Assembly: GCF_000768315.1 (NCBI RefSeq) | Contig: NZ_AQQX01000006.1 | Coordinates: forward strand, 113,211 to 177,210 | Source: Pseudooceanicola atlanticus | GTDB taxonomy: Bacteria; Pseudomonadota; Alphaproteobacteria; Rhodobacterales; Rhodobacteraceae | Length of the DNA: 64,000 bases | Direction: 5' to 3' | Part shown: positions 54,052 through 62,926 of the stretch, one piece after another | Numbering within the stretch: the stretch's first letter is position 1 | How the letters are laid out: every line of letters begins with the position of its first letter | Translations under genes and position numbers: made by a program | The notes under the pieces: model-generated | Databases searched by the model: none | The model's input: only the letters and a program-made list of their open reading frames with translations | What the model was told of the DNA's origin: nothing

Positions 54052-55254
54052 ATGCTACCGACTTTATTGCGCCGCGCGCATGATTTTTCGAGACGTCTGA
54101 TCGTTCGCGTGGGGCTGGTGGCGTTTCTGTCCGTTCTTGCCATCGGATTGGCCAAGCTGTTCGGCGGTTTCATCCCGTTCGGGATGGGCGACAGGATCGG
54201 TGCAGACGCGGTCGATCACATCCTGTCCATCATCGCCAACTCCATGCTGACGGTCACCACCTTTTCCCTGACCGTCATGGTGGCCTCGCATCGCGCGGTG
54301 TCCTCGCTCTGGACGCCGCGGGCGCACCAGGTTCTCCTGCAGGACACGACCACACATACTGTTCTGGCGACGTTCGTGGGCGCGTATATCTACTCCGTCA
54401 TTGTCATCATCCTGCGCGAAACCCAGGTCTTCGAAGGCGAGGAGCTGGTCGTGCTGTTCTTCGTCACGCTTGCCGTGGTCGCGCTGATCGTTTTCGCGAT
54501 CCTGCGGTGGATTTCGCACCTGGAATTGCTGGGCAGCCTGATCGAAACCGCCCAAAGGATAGAGGACAAGGCAGCTACGGCCTATGCCATGCGCTGCGAA
54601 TATCCTGCACTTGGCGCGAATGCTGCAAAGGGTAAGCCATCCGGCGATGTCACTGAAATCCTTGCGCGGAATACGGGTTACATCCAGCAGATATACCAGG
54701 ACGTCTTGCAGGACGCGGCCGAAAGCGAGGACGTGAAAATCCATATCGCGCAGCCCGTCGGGTCCTTCATCCATGCAGGTGAGGTGCTGGCCTGGGTCGA
54801 AGGCGATGCCGATCAGATCGAAGATTCAATCCATCGCAACGTGTCCATCGGAACTCTGCGCAACTACGTGCAGGACCCGGAATTCGGACTTCTGAACCTC
54901 ACCGAGATCGGTCAGCGCGCGCTGTCGCCCGGTGTGAACGACCCCGGTACAGCCGTCGACATGATCCGGCGCATTGCACGGGTGCTGGTGGCAAACAGGA
55001 AATGCCCGGCCGACGAGCAGGAGCTTTTGTACGACCGGCTTTGGGTTCAGGACTTCGACACTTCCGTCATGTTGCGGGACTCGATCGGCGCGGTGCTGCG
55101 CTGCGGCCTGGACCAGCCGGAGGTCGTCAATGCGGGTCTTCAATCGCTGAAGGCAATGCAGGGGCATGGTGACGCGACACTGGCTCTCGAAGCCGCGCGC
55201 ATGACCGAAAAGCTGCAGCAGCAGCGCGAGCCGGACGTTTTCGCGGGCGGTTAG
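54052..55254 (+). CDS. DUF2254 family membrane protein
   Basis: The 400-residue protein has four helices in its N-terminal 160 residues, the SHRAVSSLWTPRAHQVLLQD segment, and a cytoplasmic C-terminal part with ALSPGVNDPGTAVDMI near residue 297. These are the signature of DUF2254, of unknown function. The start ATG lies after AAAGGGA. The 3' end overlaps that of the facing hydrolase gene by four bases. Confidence 0.9.
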   Translation: MLPTLLRRAHDFSRRLIVRVGLVAFLSVLAIGLAKLFGGFIPFGMGDRIGADAVDHILSIIANSMLTVTTFSLTVMVASHRAVSSLWTPRAHQVLLQDTTTHTVLATFVGAYIYSVIVIILRETQVFEGEELVVLFFVTLAVVALIVFAILRWISHLELLGSLIETAQRIEDKAATAYAMRCEYPALGANAAKGKPSGDVTEILARNTGYIQQIYQDVLQDAAESEDVKIHIAQPVGSFIHAGEVLAWVEGDADQIEDSIHRNVSIGTLRNYVQDPEFGLLNLTEIGQRALSPGVNDPGTAVDMIRRIARVLVANRKCPADEQELLYDRLWVQDFDTSVMLRDSIGAVLRCGLDQPEVVNAGLQSLKAMQGHGDATLALEAARMTEKLQQQREPDVFAGG

Positions 55255-56468
55255 GCCCCGATCAGCTCTGTCACGATGGTCGAACTGTGTTCCAGCGTCT
55301 TGTGCACGGGGCACTTGTCCGCGATTTCCAGCAACCGTTGGCGTTGATCGGCATTCAGATCGCCCTCAAGACGGATATGGCGGGTAAAGCGGTCCGCGCG
55401 GTCTCCGGCGCCCGGGGCCGCGTCCTGAGCGTGGACCTTGTCATGGGTCACGTCCACCTCGACATGTTCCAGCGGCCATTCCTTCCGTCGCGCATACATC
55501 CGGATCGTCATCGAGGTGCAGGCGCCAAGACCGGCGGCAAGCAATCCGTAGGGGGAGGGGCCGCGGTTCGTTCCCCCATAGGATTCGGGTTCGTCCGCAG
55601 TCAGGTTGTGGGCGTCGCCGATTGAGATGTCCTGCAGGAAACCCTTTGGGTCGGCCTCGCTGACGCGAGTCACACCTTCGGGCACGCCGGGCGGCGGAGG
55701 CGGTGGTGCGATATTCAGATAATGCTGCGCCCAGGCGGAAATCACGCTGGCGGCGTATTCCGCATCTTCGGGTTCGGTCACCAGGTGATCCGATTTGTCC
55801 AGCGAAACGAAGCTTTTCGGGTGCAGCGCGGCCCGGAAAATCTGCGTGGCGTTGTCGATGCCGACGACCGTGTCGCGGGGCGCGTGAAGCACCATGAGCG
55901 GTTTCTTCAGGTCGTGGATCGCCTTTTCCAGCTGGGACGCGGCCACGTCTTCCACGAAGGCCTGGCCGATGCGGATCTTCTGCGCGCCCAGCTGGACCTC
56001 GGCCGCGCCATCTGCCTCGATCCGGTCCAGAGCACCGGCAAAATTCTGCGTGACATGGCCCGGATCGAAAGGCGCGCCGATCGTGACGACCGCGCGCGCA
56101 GAGGCGATGTCACCGGCGGCCTTCAGGATCGCGGCACCGCCGAGCGAATGACCGATCAGCAATTGCGGGGCCATGCCCTGATCGGCCATCCAGGCGGCGG
56201 CGCGGCGCAGGTCCTCGACATTCGAGCTGAAAGTCGTGTTCGCGAATTCGCCTTCCGAATGACCCAGACCGGTGAAGTCGAACCTCAGGACGCCAATCCC
56301 GAGAATGGCCAACCTTTGCGAGATGCGCCGAGCGGCCGCGATATCCTTGCCGCAGGTGAAGCAATGCGCGAACAGGGCATAGCTCCGCGTCTCGCCCTGC
56401 GGTTCATCCAGACGCGCCGCGAGTGTTTGACCGTCATGGCCGGTGAAGGTGACTTTGCGGCTGGTCAT
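55251..56468 (-). CDS. Bifunctional alpha/beta hydrolase-OsmC protein
   Basis: The 405-residue protein fuses an alpha/beta hydrolase (about residues 1-250, nucleophile motif GHSLGG) to an OsmC/Ohr domain (about 275-405) with the peroxidatic cysteine motif GLGACTSMTIRMYA. This fusion is known in proteobacteria and is thought to help detoxify organic peroxides or acyl derivatives. The second conserved cysteine is in DKCPVHKTLEHS. The start is shared with a divergent promoter region towards the DUF3445 gene. Confidence 0.92.
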   Translation of the reverse strand: MTSRKVTFTGHDGQTLAARLDEPQGETRSYALFAHCFTCGKDIAAARRISQRLAILGIGVLRFDFTGLGHSEGEFANTTFSSNVEDLRRAAAWMADQGMAPQLLIGHSLGGAAILKAAGDIASARAVVTIGAPFDPGHVTQNFAGALDRIEADGAAEVQLGAQKIRIGQAFVEDVAASQLEKAIHDLKKPLMVLHAPRDTVVGIDNATQIFRAALHPKSFVSLDKSDHLVTEPEDAEYAASVISAWAQHYLNIAPPPPPPGVPEGVTRVSEADPKGFLQDISIGDAHNLTADEPESYGGTNRGPSPYGLLAAGLGACTSMTIRMYARRKEWPLEHVEVDVTHDKVHAQDAAPGAGDRADRFTRHIRLEGDLNADQRQRLLEIADKCPVHKTLEHSSTIVTELIGA

Positions 56469-56578
56469 GGGCGCCTCCTGATTGCAGGACGGTTGTGGCC
56501 GTTGAACCTTCGAACGGCAAGTCTGTGTGCAGCATTTGACGACAAGGTGACAGACAGAGAGCGTAGCGCGATCCAGCT

Positions 56579-57355
56579 ATGGCCATTTCCGAAACGCTGG
56601 CGTTATCTGCCGTTATGGAACCGATCGTTCAAGATACCCTGCCATATGATCCTGTCGAAAAACCGCTGCCGGGCATTGCACCGCTTGATCCGGAGCAGTG
56701 GCTGATCCAAGACGATGCATTCACGCGGCAGATGGCCCTGCGTGATCATCTGGTCGCGGATCGGCCCGGTCTTGTCATGGCGATGGAGCAGGGGGCGGAA
56801 CCGGCCTGTCACGAGCTGCTGAACGCGGTTCTCGATGTTCTGAGGGAACGGCCCGGCTATTCGGTCGGGCAGGGCCATGTCACGCGGCCGGACGGGATTA
56901 CCGTCGTATTGGATCCGGCGGACCCGCTCAGGATGCTTGGGCGGCTGGTGCAGGAGGATTTCTGCATTCTGGAAAAGCCAGACGGGGCTGAGGAACATAT
57001 CCTGACCGCGGCAATCCTGTGTTTCCCTGCGGGATGGACGCTGGCGGAAAAGATCGGGCGACCGCTGATCCGCATCCACAAACCCGTGGCGTCCTACGAT
57101 CCGAACATCGCCAAGCGGGTGCAGCGTCTGTTCGACGGGGTTCAGGTCGGTCGGCCTTTATGGCGGTTCAACGCATTGGACTACCAGGATCCGTCGCTGT
57201 TCCAGCCGCGCAAGGAAGGCGTTCAGAAATACGGTGATCCTGTCGAACGCCGCTTCATGCGTTCGGAACGTCAGACCCTCTCACGGTTGCCGGATACGCG
57301 CGCGGTCGTCTTCGGCATACACACTTTTGTCATCCGGAAGACTGACGCGTCCTAG
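56579..57355 (+). CDS. DUF3445 (heme-dependent oxidative N-demethylase family) protein
   Basis: The 258-residue protein matches DUF3445, with LDPEQWLIQDDAFTRQMALR and ILTAAILCFPAGWTLAEKIG in the expected order. Members, such as heme-dependent oxidative N-demethylase (HODM), demethylate secondary amines like dimethylamine and release formaldehyde. The partner flavin and ferredoxin subunits are not in this window. Either the ATG at 56579 or that at 56615 may be the start; no good ribosome site stands before either. It converges with the next gene. Confidence 0.82.
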   Translation: MAISETLALSAVMEPIVQDTLPYDPVEKPLPGIAPLDPEQWLIQDDAFTRQMALRDHLVADRPGLVMAMEQGAEPACHELLNAVLDVLRERPGYSVGQGHVTRPDGITVVLDPADPLRMLGRLVQEDFCILEKPDGAEEHILTAAILCFPAGWTLAEKIGRPLIRIHKPVASYDPNIAKRVQRLFDGVQVGRPLWRFNALDYQDPSLFQPRKEGVQKYGDPVERRFMRSERQTLSRLPDTRAVVFGIHTFVIRKTDAS

Positions 57356-57357
57356 CT

Positions 57358-58167
57358 TCAGAAGAAAGGCAGGAAGCCGAGGGTGGACGATCCGAAGAAG
57401 GCGGCGGTCAGGGTCAGGGCGTGGGCCGAGACGCGGACATCTTCACCCTTCAGAGCATTGTAGGCAGCTAGGGGAATTCCGATGGCCGGGTTCATCACGC
57501 CAACGGATGCGGTGACGGTCCAGGTGGCAAGACGGGCCGGCAGGTCGATCGTCTCTTCGGTCTTGTCGGCGGGGCAATCGTCGCGGAAAATCTCGGTCAG
57601 CTCTTCGGGCTGAGGGCGGATGCCCAGGGGCACGTCCTTCGGCATCGAGGCGATGAGCGTCTTCTGCGTCATCGGACCGGTGGTCTTGTGGCCGGGGCGC
57701 ACACGACGGGGCATGATCCGTTCAGGCTGCGTCACGTCTTCGGGCTTGCGATAGCGGATCGGGGTGAAGGCCGACTGGAACTTCGCCGCTGCGATGCAGA
57801 CGTTCGAGGGCTGCCAATCCACGGTCTGGCCACCGGTCTGTTCGATCAGCAGGGACAGGATTTCGGCCAGCAGGGCAACGCGCGTTTCGGGATGCAGGGC
57901 TTCGCTGGTTCGAGCCTGTTCGACGCTGACCTGGATACGAGAGGTTTCTTCGTCGGTCAGACCGTCGAGAATATCGATTTTCACCGCAAGAGCCCCGGCA
58001 TCGATCCGGACCGAGTCGAACGTCGTCGCCGGGTTCGATACGGGACGCAGGCCATAGGCGGTCATCGCTTCGATTGCGTGATCGCGCAGGGGCTGGATGT
58101 CAAAAAGACAGTCATCGTTGAAGATGAGGCCGGCTTGGGTAGCTTCTTGCTGTGCGGTGAAGGTCAT
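57358..58167 (-). CDS. Protein of unknown function
   Basis: The 269-residue protein begins MTFTAQQEATQAGLIF, has no signal peptide, and its last 60 residues contain two hydrophobic stretches (WTVTASVGVMNPAIGIPLA, AFFGSSTLGFLPFF) that could be membrane segments. A central basic region (RIMPRRVRPGHK) is notable. I do not recognise a family. The start at 58167 was preferred over an ATG eight codons earlier because GAGGG lies upstream of it. The position of the last residues suggests an envelope protein with a soluble cytoplasmic part. Confidence 0.65.
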   Translation of the reverse strand: MTFTAQQEATQAGLIFNDDCLFDIQPLRDHAIEAMTAYGLRPVSNPATTFDSVRIDAGALAVKIDILDGLTDEETSRIQVSVEQARTSEALHPETRVALLAEILSLLIEQTGGQTVDWQPSNVCIAAAKFQSAFTPIRYRKPEDVTQPERIMPRRVRPGHKTTGPMTQKTLIASMPKDVPLGIRPQPEELTEIFRDDCPADKTEETIDLPARLATWTVTASVGVMNPAIGIPLAAYNALKGEDVRVSAHALTLTAAFFGSSTLGFLPFF

Positions 58168-58472
58168 TTTATTCCCTCGATTTCTTTTCACCTTCGAGTG
58201 TGGAAGGGAAATGAGGAATTTTTTGGCCGGGAAAAACGGGTATTTACAACTTTGAGGTGTCTTTGGGGCGGAGCGCCCAGAATCTGCCTCAATTGGGCTG
58301 AATTGTGGCGGTGACGCTACGTAACTAGCTGTTTCGACGTGTTTTCGCCACTTGTGTACAGGGATTTCGCGCTGATTGACGGGGCGATCCGTGCACGAAA
58401 ATGCTGCAAACCTTAATGATTCGCGCTTGAGCTGTTAACAACCCTGCCGTTTCGGCCGCCCTGCGGATGCAA
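58168..58472. other. Spacer upstream of the unknown gene at 57358-58167
   Basis: No gene is seen in these 305 bases. It must hold the promoter of the leftward gene. The glnA terminator follows on the right. Confidence 0.5.
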
Positions 58473-58496
58473 AAAGGGCGCCCGAAGGCGCCCTTT
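58473..58496 (-). terminator. Intrinsic terminator of glnA
   Basis: On the reverse strand AAAGGGCGCC and GGCGCCCTTT pair around TTCG, followed by a T-run. It stands 20 bases after the glnA stop. Confidence 0.9.
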
Positions 58497-58516
58497 CCGT
58501 CGAATTGTGGCACTGC

Positions 58517-59923
58517 TTAGCAGGAGTAGTAGAGCTTGAACTCGACCGGGTGCGGCGTGTGCTCGTACTCTTCCAGTTCTTCCATCTTGAGGGCGATATA
58601 GCCATCGATCTGGTCCTTGGTGAACACGTCGCCGGCCAGCAGGAAGTCCATGTCGGCCTCCAGTTCGGACAGCGCTTCGCGCAGCGAACCACAGACGGTC
58701 GGGATGTCGGCCAGCTCCTCGGGGGGCAGGTCGTACAGGTTCTTGTCCATGGCAGGGCCCGGATCGATCTTGTTCTTGATCCCGTCGAGGCCAGCCATCA
58801 GCAGCGCTGCGAAGCACAGGTAGGGGTTCGCGGACGGGTCGGGGAAACGAGCCTCGACACGCTTTGCCTTGGGCGATTCCGACCACGGAATACGGACACA
58901 GCCAGAGCGGTTGCGTGCCGAATACGCGCGCAGAACCGGGGCTTCGAAGCCGGGGATCAGACGCTTGTAAGAGTTGGTGGACGGGTTGGTGAAGGCGTTC
59001 AGCGCTTTCGCGTGCTTCAGGATGCCGCCGATGTACCACAGGGCTTCCTGGGACAGGTCGGCGTATTGGTCACCTGCGAAAAGCGGCTTGCCGTCTTTCC
59101 AGATGGACATGTTCACGTGCATGCCGGTGCCGTTGTCGCCTGCGATCGGCTTGGGCATGAAGGTTGCCGACTTGCCGTAAGCCTGCGCCACGTTGTGAAT
59201 GATGTACTTGTACTTCTGCAGCTCGTCCGCCTGCTTGGTGACGGTGCCGAAGATCAGGCCAAGTTCATGCTGGCAGGACGCCACTTCGTGGTGGTGCTTG
59301 TCGACCTTCATGCCGATGCGCTTCATCGTCGACAGCATTTCGGAGCGGATGTCCTGGCCGTCGTCGATCGGGTTGACCGGGAAGTAGCCGCCCTTGACGC
59401 CCGGACGGTGGCCGGTGTTGCCCATCTCGTAGTCGGTGTCGGTGTTCCAGGCTGCGTCCAGCGCGTCCACTTCGTAGCCGACCTTGTTCATGGAGACGGA
59501 GTATTTCACGTCGTCGAACAGGAAGAATTCGGCTTCCGGACCCATGAATGCGCTGTCACCGATGCCGGAGGACTTCAGGTAGGCCTCTGCTTTTTCGGCC
59601 GTGCCGCGCGGGTCACGCTCGTAGGCTTCGCCCGTGTCGGGTTCGACGACCGAGCAATGGATCGCGATGGTCTTCTCGGCGTAGAAGGGGTCGACATAGA
59701 CAGAGTTCGGATCGGGCATCAGCTTCATGTCGGATGCTTCGATGGACTTCCAGCCTGCGATGGACGAGCCGTCGAACATGAAGCCTTCCTCGAGGAAGTC
59801 CTCATCGACCTGGTCTTCCATGACCGTGACGTGCTGAAGTTTGCCGCGCGGGTCGGTGAAGCGGATGTCAACGTAGACCGCTTCCTCGTCCTTGATGAGT
59901 TTGAGAACGTCTTTGTTCGTCAT
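58517..59923 (-). CDS. glnA: Glutamine synthetase type I GlnA
   Basis: The 468-residue enzyme is full-length GSI, with [20 protein letters not shown], the metal ligand segment [10 protein letters not shown] and the [19 protein letters not shown] block. The adenylylation site is Tyr397 (KNLYDLP), exactly the residue used in enterobacteria, so activity is likely switched by GlnE. It makes glutamine from glutamate and ammonia. The ATG at 59923 follows AAGGGA; a longer upstream frame is not needed. It lies 31 bases after glnB. Confidence 0.98.
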   Translation of the reverse strand: MTNKDVLKLIKDEEAVYVDIRFTDPRGKLQHVTVMEDQVDEDFLEEGFMFDGSSIAGWKSIEASDMKLMPDPNSVYVDPFYAEKTIAIHCSVVEPDTGEAYERDPRGTAEKAEAYLKSSGIGDSAFMGPEAEFFLFDDVKYSVSMNKVGYEVDALDAAWNTDTDYEMGNTGHRPGVKGGYFPVNPIDDGQDIRSEMLSTMKRIGMKVDKHHHEVASCQHELGLIFGTVTKQADELQKYKYIIHNVAQAYGKSATFMPKPIAGDNGTGMHVNMSIWKDGKPLFAGDQYADLSQEALWYIGGILKHAKALNAFTNPSTNSYKRLIPGFEAPVLRAYSARNRSGCVRIPWSESPKAKRVEARFPDPSANPYLCFAALLMAGLDGIKNKIDPGPAMDKNLYDLPPEELADIPTVCGSLREALSELEADMDFLLAGDVFTKDQIDGYIALKMEELEEYEHTPHPVEFKLYYSC

Positions 59924-59954
59924 TCCCTTTTCCCTTCTGTTGGAATGTTCGTGT

Positions 59955-60338
<384 letters not shown>

Positions 60339-60392
60339 TCACTTATGGCTCACAATTGACCAAGCTCAATCTCGGCACATTGCGCAAGTCGC

Positions 60393-60410
60393 CAGCACCG
60401 GTCGGTGCTG
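60393..60410. promoter_or_regulatory. Inverted repeat between glnB and nnrE
   Basis: CAGCACCG and CGGTGCTG form a palindrome with a two-base centre, about 100 bases ahead of glnB. It resembles the GCAC...GTGC form of NtrC sites but with a six-base gap where the enteric consensus has seven. Binding is a guess. Confidence 0.4.
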
Positions 60411-60454
60411 AAATTTGTGCGATGTGATCAAAAAATAAGCGAAATGAAAAAACT

Positions 60455-61147
60455 ATGGCAGGAATGGTGACCGGATCGCAGATGAGGGAGGTCGAAGCCG
60501 CCGCAATGGCCGCTGGCACATCGGGTCTGGACCTGATGGAGCGGGCGGGCGCGGGTGTGGTGGAGGAAATGATCCGCCACTGGCCGGCGGAAAAGCCGGG
60601 GATTTCAAACCCTACGACCGCAACAGGTGGGCGGCACGTGCTGGTTCTGTGTGGCCCCGGCAATAATGGCGGCGACGGTTATGTGGTGGCACGTCTTCTA
60701 CGGGACATGGGCTGCATGGTGCATGTGGCAGCTTTCGGGGACCCGGAACGGCTGAAGGGGGATGCAAGAACCAATTGGCAACGCTGGCATGACGGCGTGG
60801 CGGAGTTTTCAACGTCGTCGATGCTCGGCGCGGCAAAAGCGGCTGCAATATCCGGCCAAAAGCACCTGCCGATCGTGGATGCGCTGTTCGGGATCGGGCA
60901 GCGCGCGCCATTGGATGACGTGACCGAGGTGGTGCAGGACGTCTTCAGGGAGATGAAAGAGGTAGGCATTCAGCCCTGGACCGTCGCCGTCGACATCCCG
61001 ACCGGGTTGGACACGGATTCGGGGGCGTTTCTGTGTCGGCAGCCGATCATACCGCAATTGGTCGTGACGTTTCACGCCCTGAAGCCGGTTCACCTGATGC
61101 CCCACCTTGCAGACGCCGAACGTGCCGTGGTTGATATCGGCCTATGA
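60455..61147 (+). CDS. nnrE: NAD(P)H-hydrate epimerase (NnrE/YjeF N-terminal domain)
   Basis: The 230-residue protein corresponds to the YjeF_N epimerase domain, with QMREVEAAAM at the start, the CGPGNNGGDGYVVARLL segment and DIPTGLDTDSG near residue 184. It interconverts the R and S forms of damaged NAD(P)H hydrate. In many bacteria this is fused to the dehydratase. Here its stop overlaps the ATG of the next gene (ATGA), so the two halves are separate but coupled. Confidence 0.88.
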   Translation: MAGMVTGSQMREVEAAAMAAGTSGLDLMERAGAGVVEEMIRHWPAEKPGISNPTTATGGRHVLVLCGPGNNGGDGYVVARLLRDMGCMVHVAAFGDPERLKGDARTNWQRWHDGVAEFSTSSMLGAAKAAAISGQKHLPIVDALFGIGQRAPLDDVTEVVQDVFREMKEVGIQPWTVAVDIPTGLDTDSGAFLCRQPIIPQLVVTFHALKPVHLMPHLADAERAVVDIGL

Positions 61148-62004
61148 TGGACGACGCCCAAAATTGGCATGAGATTACCCTGACCGCAGAGCGGGTCGAG
61201 GCGCTTCGCAAGCGAGCGGATCAGCACAAATACGATCACGGGCATGCCGTTGTTCTTAGCGGAGGGGCAGGCCGGACAGGTGCCGCGCGGCTGGCAGGGC
61301 GCGCCGCATTGAGGATCGGAACGGGGCTGGTCACGCTCGGCGTTCCCGGATCGGCTCAAATGGAGGTCGCCTGCCAGGAAACGGCCATTATGTTGCGTCG
61401 GGTCGATGATCCGTTGGCCTTGGAAAGCCTCCTTGCGGATGATCGGCTCAACGCGTTCTGCATCGGACCGGGATTTGGTGTCGGCGAGCGGTGCCGCGCT
61501 TGCGTCGCCCTGATTTGCGGGGCGAACAGGTCGGTTGTCCTCGACGCCGATGTCTTGACGTCGTTTTCGGACGATCCCGAGGCGCTGTTTGCGCTGGTGT
61601 GGAACCGTCCGGTGGTGATGACGCCACATAAGGGGGAGTTCCGACGGCTTTTTCCGGACCTTGCCGGCGCCGATCCTCGTGTGGCTTGTCGCAAGGCGGC
61701 CATGCGCGCGGGATGCACGATATTGCTCAAGGGATCTGAGACATCTGTTGCGGATGCAGACGGAGGTCTTGGCGTTCACAATCCGGATGGAAAGCGCGCC
61801 GCGCCATATTTGGCAACGGCCGGTTCCGGTGATGTGCTGGCGGGTATGATCTGCGGCTTGCTGGCCCGTGGCTTCGTGCCGGTCGCTGCGGCCGAAACTG
61901 CGGCCTGGCTCCATGCAGAAGCCGGACGTCGGATCGGGGCAGGGTTGATCGCCGAAGATCTGCCAGAGGCGCTGCCCGCCATATTTGCCGAAATCGGACT
62001 CTGA
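61144..62004 (+). CDS. nnrD: ADP-dependent NAD(P)H-hydrate dehydratase (NnrD)
   Basis: The 286-residue protein is the carbohydrate-kinase-like dehydratase domain, with KYDHGHAVVLSGGAGRTGAARLA, MTPHKGEFRRLFPD, and the GSGDVLAGMICGLLARG motif near residue 230. It dehydrates S-NAD(P)HX with ADP to restore NAD(P)H. It starts within the nnrE stop, with the second ATG just beyond. A terminator follows 26 bases after the stop. Confidence 0.92.
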   Translation: MMDDAQNWHEITLTAERVEALRKRADQHKYDHGHAVVLSGGAGRTGAARLAGRAALRIGTGLVTLGVPGSAQMEVACQETAIMLRRVDDPLALESLLADDRLNAFCIGPGFGVGERCRACVALICGANRSVVLDADVLTSFSDDPEALFALVWNRPVVMTPHKGEFRRLFPDLAGADPRVACRKAAMRAGCTILLKGSETSVADADGGLGVHNPDGKRAAPYLATAGSGDVLAGMICGLLARGFVPVAAAETAAWLHAEAGRRIGAGLIAEDLPEALPAIFAEIGL

Positions 62005-62026
62005 TCTAACAGGGACGGTCAATTGA

Positions 62027-62057
62027 AAACGGGGCCCACCAATGGTGAACCCCGTTT
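62027..62057. terminator. Bidirectional hairpin terminator after nnrD
   Basis: AAACGGGG pairs with CCCCGTTT, with an inner CACC/GGTG hairpin closed by AAT. It lies between convergent nnrD and the Hint gene. Confidence 0.82.
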
Positions 62058-62081
62058 GTCATTCAGTCAGGAAAGTCAGTC

Positions 62082-62570
62082 TTAGCAGGCGGTTGCCAGC
62101 TCAACTTCAGCTTTCGCGGCAACTTCGAGGCCGCCAGCGTAAACGATGTGATCGGTGTCGAAGACCAGTTCGTAGACGGTCATGACGCCTTTGCCCATGG
62201 CGCGGACATACTCGCCATCGACGAGACGTGCGGCGGGCACCAGGGCTTGCTTCTTGCCGAACAGGGCCTCGGCACGCCAGTCGCGAACCAGGATTTCCTG
62301 CTGGGCGGGAATTGCGATGTCTGCGTCAGGACGGTTGTGACCCAGCGAGCCGGCGGTGATGTGCACCACGTCGCAAGCCACTTTGCGGGACCGGACGGCC
62401 TTGAGAACCGCCATCCCGGTGTCTCGGGTGATGACGCGATCACCCTCGGTCAGGAACTCAACCGGCATTTCACCGTCGAGGGTCATCACCTTGGTGCCAG
62501 CGGCGATACCGCGTGCAACATTGTGCTGAGCCTTATTTTCTTCGGCAAAAGCGTTTTCATTCGTGTTCAT
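62082..62570 (-). CDS. Free-standing Hint-like protein without the usual first cysteine
   Basis: The 162-residue protein matches the Hint_2-type fold of the giant RTX gene product. GTKVMTLDGEMPVEFLTEGDRVITRD aligns with GTLIATPRGEVAVETLKVGDRVITRD, but where the giant protein has Cys1801 this one has Gly-Ile (ARGIAAGTK). Conserved later parts include the ARLVDGEYVRAMG and FDTDHIVYAGG segments. Without the nucleophile, self-cleavage is unlikely. A terminal Cys (ATAC) and one internal Cys remain. There is no signal peptide. It lies between nnrD and tRNA-Leu. Confidence 0.8.
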   Translation of the reverse strand: MNTNENAFAEENKAQHNVARGIAAGTKVMTLDGEMPVEFLTEGDRVITRDTGMAVLKAVRSRKVACDVVHITAGSLGHNRPDADIAIPAQQEILVRDWRAEALFGKKQALVPAARLVDGEYVRAMGKGVMTVYELVFDTDHIVYAGGLEVAAKAEVELATAC

Positions 62571-62842
62571 GGGACTGCTCCCCTTTCTGACTGCCTCTAT
62601 GTTTTTTCATCAGAATAGGGCAAAACTATGCACCATTCCAGATTTCTCTGCGGCATTGAGGCCTTACGTGTCCGGTTTTCGCCACAATTCGCCCCAAAGC
62701 GGATCGCTGGATCTGTGACCGTTGGGTCAAGGTTTCGCATCGAGGGTCCGAAGAAACCGTTAAGACGCGGGGAAAAAGTTGCGTGACCGGGATTTTTTCC
62801 CTCTCGCATCGCTCGTGGGCTTTTGCTATCCAGCGCCTCACT

Positions 62843-62926
62843 GCGGGTGTGGCGGAATTGGTAGACGCACCAGATTTAGGTTCTGGCGCCTTTGGCGTGG
62901 GGGTTCGAGTCCCTTCACCCGCACCA
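62843..62926 (+). tRNA. tRNA-Leu (anticodon TAG)
   Basis: The 84-base class II tRNA starts GCGGGTGTGGCGGAATTGG and ends CACCCGCACCA. The anticodon stem CCAGA/TCTGG encloses TTTAGGT, giving TAG, which reads CUA and CUG. The long variable arm and encoded CCA are present. The integrase gene stops nine bases after it. Confidence 0.97.

Noticed and set aside
52778..54100. A 440-codon forward frame over the dimethylglycine dehydrogenase-like gene
   Set aside because: It is antisense to a full-length flavoprotein and shows no family features.
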